Positions 1-6,994 of a stretch of DNA of 7,445 bases are shown here, in pieces. The DNA is from Methanosphaera sp. rholeuAM130. Lineage in GTDB: Archaea > Methanobacteriota > Methanobacteria > Methanobacteriales > Methanobacteriaceae. Position 1 is the stretch's first letter; the number at the start of each line of letters is the position of its first letter. Location: NCBI GenBank assembly GCA_003266065.1, contig MUZY01000082.1:1-7445 (forward strand). Reading direction: 5' to 3'. Below the pieces are notes generated by a model. That model was not told where the DNA came from. It worked only from the letters and a program-made list of their open reading frames with translations, and made no database searches. The position numbers were made by a program, and so were the translations under genes.

Positions 1-2
1 AT

Positions 3-1679
3 TATGACTATTATCAGCCTGAAGCATACGTGGCACAGACAGATACATTTATCGATAAGGAATCATCCGTGAATGATGAGATTGACCGGTTAAGACATTC
101 GACTACACAGTCCCTTCAAACAAGGGATGACGTCATAGTAGTCAGCAGCGTATCCTGCATTTATGGTATTGGTTCTCCCGAGGATTATGCGGAGTTTACA
201 CTTCAACTGGAATGTGAACAGGAAATCAGCCGTGAAGCCATACTTAAGGATTTGGTTGAAATGCAGTATAGTCGAAACGATATTGAATTTGAAAGGGGCA
301 AATTCAGAGTACGTGGAGATGTAATTGAAATCTTTCCCATAAACGCAAACTATGCACTTAGGGTGGAGATGTGGGGGGATGAAATTGATGTCATATACAA
401 GATTGACCCATTGAAGTACAATATAATCGAAGAGTTGAAGAAGGTCATAATCTTTCCGGCCAAACACTTCGTTATAGCACGCCAAAAACAGGAAGTTGCA
501 ATCAACAATATCAAGAAGGAATTGGCTGAAAGAATAAACACATTCAAGGCCACCGGCAAGTACGTTGAGGCACAACGCATTGAACAGCGTACCAACTTTG
601 ACATTGAAATGATACAGGAATTGGGTTATTGTTCGGGAATAGAAAATTATTCAATGCACATGAACGGTAGACAGTGGGGTGAAACTCCATATTCACTTCT
701 CAAATACTTCCCTGATGATTATTTAACGATTATTGACGAATCACACGTAACAGTACCCCAGATTAGAGGAATGTATGAAGGTGACCGTGCAAGAAAGGAA
801 ACCCTTGTACAGTACGGTTTCAGATTACCCAGTGCAAAAGAGAATAGGCCGTTGAGATTTGATGAATTCATGGCTGCACAAAATCAGGTATTATACGTAT
901 CCGCTACTCCAGCGCCATTTGAACTGTCAAGATGCCAGAATAAGGTAGAACAGATTATCAGACCGACCGGACTGGTTGATCCTAAACCTATCATCAGACC
1001 CGTTAAAAATCAGGTGGATGACCTGTTGGGAGAGATTAGAAAACGTGTGGCAAAAGACCAGAGAGTACTTGTTACAAGTCTCACCAAGAAGATGGCAGAG
1101 GATTTAACAGATTATTATATAAAGATGGACGTCAAGGCAAGATATCTTCACTCCGAAATTACAACACTTGAACGAACAGAGATTATTGATGACTTGCGTC
1201 GTGGAGAATTTGATTGTCTGATAGGAGTTAACCTCTTGAGGGAAGGATTGGACTTGCCTGAAGTATCATTGGTTGCAATTCTCGATGCAGATAAGGAAGG
1301 ATTCCTTCGTTCACAGACTTCCCTCATACAAACTATAGGAAGGGCTGCACGTAATGTGGAAGGTGAAGTAATATTATACGCCGATAACATAACCGATAGC
1401 GTACGAAATGCTGTTGAGATAACCCAAAGAAGAAGAAAAATCCAGCTTAAATATAATGAAGACCATGACATTATCCCACGGAGTGTTGTACGTAAACTCA
1501 AAGACAAGAAAATCAAAGAGAACATGGATGACCTGCAGGATATTGAAAATATTACCGGCGATGAAATTGATGAAATGATTAAGGAACTGGAAAAACAAAT
1601 GAAGAAAGCCGCCAAGGAGTTGGACTTTGAAAGAGCAGCCAAACTAAGAGATCAGATTATTCAGCTTAAAGAAAACTAG
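3..1679 (+). CDS. uvrB: UvrABC excinuclease subunit B, 5'-truncated by the window edge
   Basis: UvrB is the helicase-like, ATP-dependent damage-verification subunit of UvrABC nucleotide excision repair. It is loaded on DNA by UvrA and then recruits UvrC. The visible 558 residues open at YDYYQPEAYV, the damage-probing beta-hairpin, so about 90 N-terminal residues with the Walker A motif lie outside the window. The GTG at 30 is an internal Val codon, not a start, because the frame stays open to base 3 with family-typical residues. Visible motifs, numbered from base 3: Walker B-like DESH (245-248), YVSATP (298-303), NLLREGLDLPE (410-420), helicase motif VI QTIGRAARN (443-451), and a C-terminal UVR domain (about 522-558) that in the family contacts UvrA and UvrC. 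With the missing part the protein would be about 650 residues, normal for UvrB. No internal break is seen. uvrA follows on the same strand after 158 bp. Identity is near certain. Confidence 0.97.
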   Translation, partial: YDYYQPEAYVAQTDTFIDKESSVNDEIDRLRHSTTQSLQTRDDVIVVSSVSCIYGIGSPEDYAEFTLQLECEQEISREAILKDLVEMQYSRNDIEFERGKFRVRGDVIEIFPINANYALRVEMWGDEIDVIYKIDPLKYNIIEELKKVIIFPAKHFVIARQKQEVAINNIKKELAERINTFKATGKYVEAQRIEQRTNFDIEMIQELGYCSGIENYSMHMNGRQWGETPYSLLKYFPDDYLTIIDESHVTVPQIRGMYEGDRARKETLVQYGFRLPSAKENRPLRFDEFMAAQNQVLYVSATPAPFELSRCQNKVEQIIRPTGLVDPKPIIRPVKNQVDDLLGEIRKRVAKDQRVLVTSLTKKMAEDLTDYYIKMDVKARYLHSEITTLERTEIIDDLRRGEFDCLIGVNLLREGLDLPEVSLVAILDADKEGFLRSQTSLIQTIGRAARNVEGEVILYADNITDSVRNAVEITQRRRKIQLKYNEDHDIIPRSVVRKLKDKKIKENMDDLQDIENITGDEIDEMIKELEKQMKKAAKELDFERAAKLRDQIIQLKEN

Positions 1680-1716
1680 ATGTAGTTGCAAAAGATTACG
1701 TTACGGCAAATCATCA

Positions 1717-1742
1717 ACCCTCCCACAAATACTAAGGGGGGT
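1717..1742 (+). terminator. GC-rich hairpin in the uvrB-uvrA gap, possible terminator or RNA-processing element
   Basis: ACCCTCC (1717-1723) can pair with GGGGGGT (1736-1742) over seven base pairs, one of them a G-T pair, around a 12-base loop. It is the only GC-rich patch in an otherwise AT-rich 158-bp gap. A T-rich stretch, GTTTTCTTT, begins nine bases after the stem, which is further away than in a classical bacterial intrinsic terminator. Archaeal termination depends mainly on oligo-T runs, so the stem may instead be a 3' end stabiliser or a processing site in a joint uvrB-uvrA transcript. Function is inferred from position and structure only. Confidence 0.3.
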
Positions 1743-1825
1743 CTTGCAAAGTTTTCTTTATTAACTAAAAGTTACAAAGCTATTAGTCACTCAAAAAAAA
1801 TTAAAAAAAAATAAGAATATAATAT

Positions 1826-1829
1826 GGAG
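1826..1829 (+). promoter_or_regulatory. Ribosome binding site of uvrA
   Basis: GGAG lies eight bases before the ATG at 1838 and matches the core complementary to the 3' end of archaeal 16S rRNA. It supports that ATG over later in-frame starts. No convincing TATA box is placed correctly for this gene: the ATATAATAT at 1817-1825 is too close to the start codon to drive a leadered transcript. uvrA may therefore rely partly on readthrough from uvrB. Confidence 0.6.
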
Positions 1830-1837
1830 ATAATTCC

Positions 1838-4714
1838 ATGCAATCCAAGGATAAGATAAGAAAAGAAGCTATTCAAAATAAGAAGATAATAGTCAAAGGT
1901 GCCAGAGAACATAACCTACAGAATATTGACCTGACAATCCCACGCGATGAATTTATCGTGATAACGGGTCTTAGCGGTTCAGGTAAATCATCACTGGCAT
2001 TCGACACGATATATGCAGAGGGACAACGCAGATATGTTGAATCATTATCCGCATATGCAAGGCAGTTTCTAGGACAGATGGAAAAACCGGAAGTGGACTA
2101 TATAGAAGGATTATCTCCTGCAATATCAATTGACCAGAAAACAACACGCGTCAATCCGCGTTCTACCGTTGGAACGGTTACGGAAATATATGACTATCTA
2201 AGACTGCTGTATGCCAGAATAGGTATAGCCCACTGTTACAACTGCGGAAAAGAGATATCACAGCAAACTCCCGGTCAAATATCACAGATAATTATTGAAG
2301 AAAATGAACATGAAAAGATACTTGTACTTGCACCCGTCGTCAAGAATCGTAAGGGCATGCATTTGAAAGTATTTGAAAGCCTTAAGGAAAAAGGATTCGT
2401 AAGGGTAAGGGTAGACGGTGAAATATATTCATTGGATGAAGAAATCAAACTTAATAAAAACAATAAGCATGTGATTGAGGTTGTTGTGGATAGACTTAAA
2501 GTGGCCAATAATGAAAACTTCAGAAAACGATTGGTTGAATCTGTCGAAACGGCACTTGATGTGGGTGAAGGACTGGTGACCATTGCAAACAATAACTCCG
2601 ATAAGCCAGACCAGACATATAGCGAAGCGTTGGCATGTCCGGACTGTGGCATAAGCTTTACCGAAATCAGTCCACGTATGTTCTCATTCAACAATCCGCA
2701 AGCGGCATGTCCTTTATGTAACGGTATAGGAAGTACCATGGAAGCAGACCCCGACTTGGTAGTTCCGGACAAAACGTTAAGCCTGCATGAGGGAGCCATA
2801 AAGCCGTGGAGCAATTCAACAAAAACGGATACCTACTTCAACAAGTTACTTGCGGGAGTCGCCACCCATTACGGATTTAACCTTGACGTACCGTACCATA
2901 CATTATCACAAAAACATAAGGACATACTCTTATACGGCAGCGGTGATGAAAACATTACATTTACATTTGAAAGGGCGGGCAAAACCAGAACTCAAACAAA
3001 ACCATTTGAAGGCGTAATCCCATATATGAAAAGACTGTTCATAGAGACAAAATCCCGTTATAGAAGAAAGGCCGCACGTACATACATGTCCTTGAATGAC
3101 TGTCCGATGTGTCATGGCGATAGACTCAAACCCGAGATGCTTGCCGTAACGGTAGGTGACATAAACATTGCAGATTTGACTAAGCTGTCGCTTAATGATT
3201 GCCAGAAATTCTTTGAAAATCTGGAATTAACCGAAAGGCAGGAATTTATTGGTCATGAAATACTGAAGGAAATTAATGAAAGACTGTCCTTCTTAAATGA
3301 TGTTGGACTGAATTATCTGACGCTTGCCCGTTCATCGGGTACGCTTTCCGGTGGGGAGGCACAACGTATCAGACTGGCCACACAAATTGGTAGCAGATTG
3401 GTGGGTGTACTGTACGTTCTTGACGAACCAAGTATCGGTCTTCATCAAAAGGATAATATGAAGCTTATCGGAACGTTGAAGCACCTAAGAGATATTGGTA
3501 ATACCCTGATAGTTGTGGAACATGACGAAGAAACAATACTTGAAGCAGATCATGTGGTGGATATAGGTCCGGGTGCAGGAGAGCATGGAGGACTGCTTAT
3601 TGCACAGGGAACCCCTGAAGACATTAAAAACAACAAAGATTCGCTCACTGGACAATATCTATCCGGCAAAAAGAGCATTCCAATACCAAAAAAACGGCAT
3701 GAGGGTACTGGTAAAAAGATTACCGTTATTGGAGCATGCGAAAATAACCTCAAAAACATCAATGTCGACTTCCCTCTAGGTGAATTCATATGCGTAACCG
3801 GCGTAAGCGGCAGTGGAAAAAGTACGCTCGTCAATGAAATACTCTATCATGGAATTGATGAGCTTTTGACAAAAAAGCATAAACATAAGGTAGGCAAACA
3901 TAAAAGCATCAAGGGCGTTGAAAACATTGACAAGATAATTGTAATAGACCAATCGCCTATTGGACGTACCCCCAGATCAAATCCTGCAACATATATCGGA
4001 TTATTTACATATATTCGTGAATTATTTGCACAGACTCCCGAATCCAAACAACGAGGATATAAACCGGGAAGATTCAGTTTCAACGTCAAAGGCGGACGAT
4101 GTGAAGCATGCAGCGGTGACGGTATCGTACAGATAGAAATGCATTTCTTAGCGGATGTCTATGTACCGTGTGACGTATGTGAAGGTAAGCGTTACAACCA
4201 TGAAACGCTTGATATTCGCTATAAGGGAAAGAACATTTATGAGATCCTGGAGATGACCTGTGATGAGGCATTGGAATTTTTCCAGCATTTGCCTAAGATT
4301 AAACGTAAACTGCAAACATTGGTGGATGTTGGATTGGGATACATCAAGCTTGGTCAACCGGCCACCACATTATCAGGTGGAGAAGCACAACGTGTTAAAC
4401 TGGCCAAGGAACTCAGCCGTCAAAACACGTCGAATACTTTATATATCCTGGACGAACCTACAACAGGACTTCACTTCGAGGATATCAACAAGTTACTCAA
4501 GGTGCTATGCAAATTAAGAAATCAGGGAAATACGCTGATTGTCATTGAACATAACCTTGACGTTATTAAGACTGCAGACTACATTATTGATTTGGGACCT
4601 GATGGCGGCAAATATGGTGGCGAATTAATAGCTCAGGGGACACCTGAAGAAATTATTGAAACAGATACCTATACTGCCGAATATTTAAGAGCTGTCCTTG
4701 AAAAAAACAAGTAA
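1838..4714 (+). CDS. uvrA: UvrABC excinuclease subunit A
   Basis: UvrA is the damage-recognition ATPase of nucleotide excision repair. It acts as a dimer in the cytoplasm, scans DNA and delivers UvrB to the lesion. The 958 residues fit the family (about 940) and hold two ABC ATPase modules. Module 1: Walker A GLSGSGKS (44-51), signature LSGGEAQR (503-510), Walker B LYVLDEP (525-531), H-loop His562. Module 2: Walker A GVSGSGKS (655-662), signature LSGGEAQR (845-852), Walker B LYILDEP (868-874), H-loop His905. Five CxxC pairs are intact: 133/136, 267/270, 291/294, 422/425, 755/758, plus a sixth at 778/781. This is the full cysteine set for the three zinc modules known in bacterial UvrA, including the C-terminal zinc finger needed for damage discrimination. 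The UvrB-binding and insertion regions lie between Walker A1 and signature 1. No frameshift or missing catalytic residue is visible. The gene sits in line with uvrB, fitting coordinated expression. Confidence 0.98.
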   Translation: MQSKDKIRKEAIQNKKIIVKGAREHNLQNIDLTIPRDEFIVITGLSGSGKSSLAFDTIYAEGQRRYVESLSAYARQFLGQMEKPEVDYIEGLSPAISIDQKTTRVNPRSTVGTVTEIYDYLRLLYARIGIAHCYNCGKEISQQTPGQISQIIIEENEHEKILVLAPVVKNRKGMHLKVFESLKEKGFVRVRVDGEIYSLDEEIKLNKNNKHVIEVVVDRLKVANNENFRKRLVESVETALDVGEGLVTIANNNSDKPDQTYSEALACPDCGISFTEISPRMFSFNNPQAACPLCNGIGSTMEADPDLVVPDKTLSLHEGAIKPWSNSTKTDTYFNKLLAGVATHYGFNLDVPYHTLSQKHKDILLYGSGDENITFTFERAGKTRTQTKPFEGVIPYMKRLFIETKSRYRRKAARTYMSLNDCPMCHGDRLKPEMLAVTVGDINIADLTKLSLNDCQKFFENLELTERQEFIGHEILKEINERLSFLNDVGLNYLTLARSSGTLSGGEAQRIRLATQIGSRLVGVLYVLDEPSIGLHQKDNMKLIGTLKHLRDIGNTLIVVEHDEETILEADHVVDIGPGAGEHGGLLIAQGTPEDIKNNKDSLTGQYLSGKKSIPIPKKRHEGTGKKITVIGACENNLKNINVDFPLGEFICVTGVSGSGKSTLVNEILYHGIDELLTKKHKHKVGKHKSIKGVENIDKIIVIDQSPIGRTPRSNPATYIGLFTYIRELFAQTPESKQRGYKPGRFSFNVKGGRCEACSGDGIVQIEMHFLADVYVPCDVCEGKRYNHETLDIRYKGKNIYEILEMTCDEALEFFQHLPKIKRKLQTLVDVGLGYIKLGQPATTLSGGEAQRVKLAKELSRQNTSNTLYILDEPTTGLHFEDINKLLKVLCKLRNQGNTLIVIEHNLDVIKTADYIIDLGPDGGKYGGELIAQGTPEEIIETDTYTAEYLRAVLEKNK

Positions 4715-4795
4715 ATACAATTATATAGTTGAAGTGTCAAATAATTCATTAAGGATATATCAACATGGATTCATATGTTAATCTCTAATTTATTA

Positions 4796-4844
4796 GAAAA
4801 GTATATATTAAGTTTTTACCATATAGTTAAGTAAGTATATACAT
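4796..4844 (+). promoter_or_regulatory. Putative archaeal promoter region with two TATA-like boxes, upstream of the MBL-fold gene
   Basis: Two candidates are visible. The first is GAAAAG followed by TATATATT (4796-4809), an A-rich BRE next to a TATA box, which would start transcription near 4830 and leave a leader of roughly 45 bases. The second is AAGTAAG then TATATACA (4829-4843), which would start transcription near 4865 and leave a leader of about a dozen bases including the ribosome binding site. The surrounding 162-bp gap (4715-4876) has no gene. It also holds the small dyad CTAAT-TT-ATTAG at 4785-4796. Start points are inferred from the usual archaeal TATA-to-start distance. Confidence 0.45.
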
Positions 4845-4866
4845 AGATACTAATAATTAAAAAAAT

Positions 4867-4873
4867 AGGCGAT
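4867..4873 (+). promoter_or_regulatory. Ribosome binding site of the MBL-fold gene
   Basis: AGGCGAT differs by one base from AGGTGAT, the stretch complementary to the archaeal 16S rRNA 3' end. The AGG core ends seven bases before the ATG at 4877, so it supports that start codon. Confidence 0.5.
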
Positions 4874-4876
4874 AAC

Positions 4877-5656
4877 ATGAAACTCCAATTTCTAGGAACT
4901 GGTGGAGGTAGATTCGCTACGATTAGCCAGAAGAGAATGACGGGTGGTTTCAGAATTGATGATATGGGTAACAGAACCCTACATGTTGATCCAGGACCTG
5001 GTGCACTGGTACGCAGTCACCAATATGGATTAAATCCACGTAAAATTAACATGTTACTGGTAAGCCATTGCCATACTGACCATTACAACGATGCAGAAGT
5101 ATTAATCGAAGCTATGACACAAGGAATGACAAAAAGAACAGGACATGTAATTGCTAGTGAAAGTGTTTTGAACGGATATGAGGATATTGGTCCAGGGATA
5201 TCAAGATATCATCAAACTAAACCGACAGTCTCAACAATCCATCCTGGCGATGTTATAAAAAACGGTTCGGTAACAGTCAGAGGTACTGCTACTCATCATG
5301 GTGATCCTACTTGCACCGGTTTCAATATAGACTACAATGGTTTCTCAATTAGTTACACAGCAGATACAGAGTATTTCCCAGAGTTACATGAAGATCATGA
5401 AGGAGCGGACGTATTAATCGGTTGTGTGATTAAGGAAGGGGAACGCAGAATCAAAGGTCATTTAAGAACTATTGACTTTCAACAGTTAATCGAAGAAATA
5501 CAACCAAAACTAGCAATAATGACACATCTAGGGGTTAATCTCATAATGAATAATCCCTTCCAGAATACAAGAGTAATCACACAGAATACAGGTGTCAGAA
5601 CTATTGCAGCAACGGATGGATTATCCATTGACTTAGATCCGTATTTAGAAGGTTAA
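4877..5656 (+). CDS. Metallo-beta-lactamase-fold metal-dependent hydrolase, substrate unknown
   Basis: The 259-residue protein is a complete metallo-beta-lactamase-fold hydrolase with the features of a two-metal site. The N-terminal strand LQFLGTGGG (3-11) is typical of the phosphodiesterase/RNase Z-like branch. The metal motif HxHxDH is HCHTDH (64-69). Further ligand candidates are His140 or His141 (THHGDP), Asp163 (YTADTEYF), and a late His in MTHLG (217); His195 in KGHLR is a possible catalytic residue. No signal peptide or membrane segment is seen, so it should be cytoplasmic. It is not a standard tRNase Z: the motif is followed by YND, not the Gly-Leu context usual there, and no exosite arm is evident. 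It resembles widespread archaeal MBL proteins annotated only at family level. The start is supported by a near-consensus ribosome binding site. A tRNA-Thr gene follows after 31 bp on the same strand, possibly in the same transcript. No substrate can be named from sequence. Confidence 0.85.
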   Translation: MKLQFLGTGGGRFATISQKRMTGGFRIDDMGNRTLHVDPGPGALVRSHQYGLNPRKINMLLVSHCHTDHYNDAEVLIEAMTQGMTKRTGHVIASESVLNGYEDIGPGISRYHQTKPTVSTIHPGDVIKNGSVTVRGTATHHGDPTCTGFNIDYNGFSISYTADTEYFPELHEDHEGADVLIGCVIKEGERRIKGHLRTIDFQQLIEEIQPKLAIMTHLGVNLIMNNPFQNTRVITQNTGVRTIAATDGLSIDLDPYLEG

Positions 5657-5669
5657 TTCATTAACCTTC
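5648..5669 (+). repeat. Inverted repeat across the stop codon of the MBL-fold gene, before tRNA-Thr
   Basis: GAAGGTTAAT (5648-5657) and ATTAACCTTC (5660-5669) are perfect reverse complements separated by only two bases. As RNA this gives a nine-pair stem with a four-base loop. It includes the last sense codons and the TAA (5654-5656). No T-run follows it directly. It could be a processing or stability hairpin between mRNA and tRNA, a weak terminator, or a protein binding site. Confidence 0.7.
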
Positions 5670-5687
5670 ATATTAAATTTATTAAAT

Positions 5688-5761
5688 GCCATGGTAGCTC
5701 AGCCCGGCACAGCACTTGATTCGTAATCAAGGGATCGAGGGTTCAAATCCCTCTCATGGCT
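5688..5761 (+). tRNA. tRNA-Thr (anticodon CGT, reads ACG)
   Basis: A full cloverleaf can be folded by eye. The acceptor stem is 5688-5694 with 5754-5760, seven pairs with a final G-T. The D-arm starts at 5697 with GG at 5706-5707. The anticodon stem CTTGA/TCAAG (5715-5719/5727-5731) encloses loop TTCGTAA, with T33 and anticodon CGT at 5722-5724. The T-arm GAGGG/CCCTC (5737-5741/5749-5753) has loop TTCAAAT. T8, A14, G15 with C48, A21 and A58 are all in place. The discriminator is T73 (5761) and CCA is not encoded, as in most archaeal genes. No intron is present. One oddity is a C13-C22 mismatch in the D-stem. No TATA box sits at the right distance, so it may be cut from a transcript that begins upstream of the MBL-fold gene. 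A tRNA with anticodon CGU serves the ACG codon and implies other Thr isoacceptors elsewhere. Confidence 0.95.
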
Positions 5762-5763
5762 TA

Positions 5764-5797
5764 TTTACTTTAAAAAAACTTGTTTTACTTTAAAAAA
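5764..5797. repeat. 14-bp direct repeat in the tRNA-aroC convergent gap
   Basis: TTTACTTTAAAAAA occurs at 5764-5777 and again at 5784-5797, a 20-base period, directly after the tRNA. The two copies put oligo-T runs on the minus strand, where they lie downstream of aroC. A simple local duplication of low-complexity DNA is the likeliest origin. Confidence 0.65.
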
Positions 5798-5830
5798 TTT
5801 CTAATTTAAATCATTACTACACTAAAAAAA
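5772..5830 (-). terminator. Oligo-T tracts, likely terminator of aroC
   Basis: Read on the minus strand, the DNA beyond the aroC stop holds three T-runs: seven T (5830-5824), six T (5797-5792) and seven T (5778-5772). Archaeal RNA polymerase terminates at oligo-T tracts with little need for a hairpin, so this is the expected 3' end of the aroC transcript. It would stop antisense transcription before the tRNA gene on the other strand. In the plus direction the TTGTTTTACTTT stretch at 5780-5791 could end the tRNA transcript. Confidence 0.5.
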
Positions 5831-5862
5831 GAGAAAATTAAAGATTTGAATAAATCATTTAA

Positions 5863-6963
5863 TTATTTATCGATATTATCCGGATGTATGAATCCTGCAC
5901 TTAACATATTGTCAACAATAACCATGTTACATGCTGATTCGGCTACTGTCGTTATTCTTGGACATATGCATGGGTCATGGCGACCGGTAATGTCAATCGT
6001 ATCATCACATCCTGACTCTAAATTTACAGTGTTTTGAATACCGCTTACTGATGGAGTGGGTTTAACTGCAATTCTAATTACCAGCGGCATTCCATTGGTC
6101 ATTCCACCAAGCACTCCACCGGCGTTATTGGTTTTTGTGGTAATTTTACCGTTTTCCATCCTAAATTCATCATTCATCTGACTACCCTTAAGCATCACGC
6201 TGTCAAATCCCAGTCCTATCTCAACGCCCTTTACCGCTCCAATGTTCATCAGTGCCTTAGCAAGTTGTCCATCCATCTTATCAAATATGGGTTGGCCCAA
6301 TCCTATAGGCAGATTATCGATTATTATTTCTACTATTCCACCCAACGAGTCACCATTTTCCTTGGCCTTCAGTATTTCCTCTTCCATTTTCTTGGCCATT
6401 TCCAAATCGGCACATCTTACATTGTTTTTTGCAATGTTTTCTTTTATCTTGTCCAATGAGTATTCCTTTTCAGTTTTAATATTGTATATCTGTGTTACAT
6501 GTGCCGTCGTTGTAATGGAATATCTTTCCAATAGCTTCTTTGCCACTGCCCCACCGATTACATGACCGATTGTTACTCTTCCGCTTCCACGGCCTCCTCC
6601 CCGATAGTCATAGTTTAAGTATTTTTCATACCAGCATAAGTCTCCATGACCAGGTCTTGGCTTATTTATCAGGTTGTCATAGTTTTTACTTCTTTGATCC
6701 CTGTTTTTTACAATGGCTGCTATTGGTGTTCCATCGGTTTTGCCGTTGAAGAGTCCTGACAGTATTTCCACCTGATCTTTTTCGTCACGTACCGTGGTTA
6801 TCTTGCTTGTTCCCGGCCGTCTCTTGTCGAGCTCTTCCTGTATATCTTCACGTGTCAGTTCAAGTCCTGCTGGACAGCCGTCTATAACTGCACCTAATGC
6901 CACTCCGTGACTTGAACCGAATGTTGTTACCTTAAATATTTTGCCTGTTGAATTTGATGACAC
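5863..6963 (-). CDS. aroC: Chorismate synthase
   Basis: AroC catalyses the last shikimate-pathway step: 5-enolpyruvylshikimate-3-phosphate to chorismate with loss of phosphate, using reduced FMN without net redox change. It acts as a cytoplasmic tetramer. Numbered from GTG 6963 the protein has 366 residues, the normal length. Visible motifs are GKIFKVTTFGSSHG with active-site His19, RRPGTS (48-53), DQVEILSG (63-70), GTPI (78-81), NRDQRS (87-92), RPGHGD with the second conserved His106, RGGGRGSGRVTIGHVIGG (121-138), and GRHDPC (327-332) with its conserved Asp330. An open frame extends to an ATG at 7011 (382 residues) and another ATG at 6978. GTG 6963 is preferred because family proteins begin close to this SSNSTGK segment and a GGGTG lies eight bases before it. 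The glycine-rich motif GRGSGRVT differs from the bacterial GRSSARET form. The gene stands alone, convergent with the tRNA, with no other aromatic-pathway gene in view. Start confidence is about 0.65. Confidence 0.97.
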   Translation of the reverse strand: MSSNSTGKIFKVTTFGSSHGVALGAVIDGCPAGLELTREDIQEELDKRRPGTSKITTVRDEKDQVEILSGLFNGKTDGTPIAAIVKNRDQRSKNYDNLINKPRPGHGDLCWYEKYLNYDYRGGGRGSGRVTIGHVIGGAVAKKLLERYSITTTAHVTQIYNIKTEKEYSLDKIKENIAKNNVRCADLEMAKKMEEEILKAKENGDSLGGIVEIIIDNLPIGLGQPIFDKMDGQLAKALMNIGAVKGVEIGLGFDSVMLKGSQMNDEFRMENGKITTKTNNAGGVLGGMTNGMPLVIRIAVKPTPSVSGIQNTVNLESGCDDTIDITGRHDPCICPRITTVAESACNMVIVDNMLSAGFIHPDNIDK

Positions 6964-6970
6964 TTCATTT

Positions 6971-6976
6971 ACACCC
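6971..6976 (-). promoter_or_regulatory. Ribosome binding site deciding the aroC start (GTG 6963)
   Basis: On the minus strand GGGTGT (6976-6971) contains GGTG, complementary to the archaeal 16S rRNA 3' end, eight bases before GTG 6963. The in-frame ATG codons at 6978 and 7011 have no comparable site upstream. This favours the GTG start. Confidence 0.5.
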
Positions 6977-6994
6977 ATATTCGTTTTTTTATAA

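Noticed and set aside
1148..1642. Minus-strand open frame inside uvrB (164 residues)
   Set aside because: It lies opposite the conserved helicase and UVR regions, is Ser/Ile-rich with no recognisable domain, and is a shadow of uvrB.
30..1679. uvrB starting at GTG 30
   Set aside because: The frame continues open to base 3 with the conserved beta-hairpin residues YDYYQPEAY, so the gene simply begins before the window.
1817..1825. ATATAATAT as the TATA box of uvrA
   Set aside because: It is about 13-21 bases from the start codon, so transcription would begin inside the coding sequence.
2275..2814. Minus-strand open frame inside uvrA (179 residues)
   Set aside because: It is antisense to the conserved zinc-finger region of uvrA, low in complexity, and shows no start signals.
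4877..5656. Calling the MBL-fold protein tRNase Z because it neighbours a tRNA
   Set aside because: The residues around HCHTDH and the lack of a visible exosite arm do not fit; genomic neighbourhood alone is not enough.
5764..5797. Direct repeat as a CRISPR fragment or an integration site next to the tRNA
   Set aside because: There are only two low-complexity AT-rich copies with a six-base spacer, they do not copy the tRNA 3' end, and no integrase is in view.
6242..6565. Plus-strand open frame inside aroC (107 residues, hydrophobic)
   Set aside because: The apparent membrane-like composition is the antisense of Lys/Glu- and Ile-rich aroC codons; no promoter or ribosome binding site precedes it.
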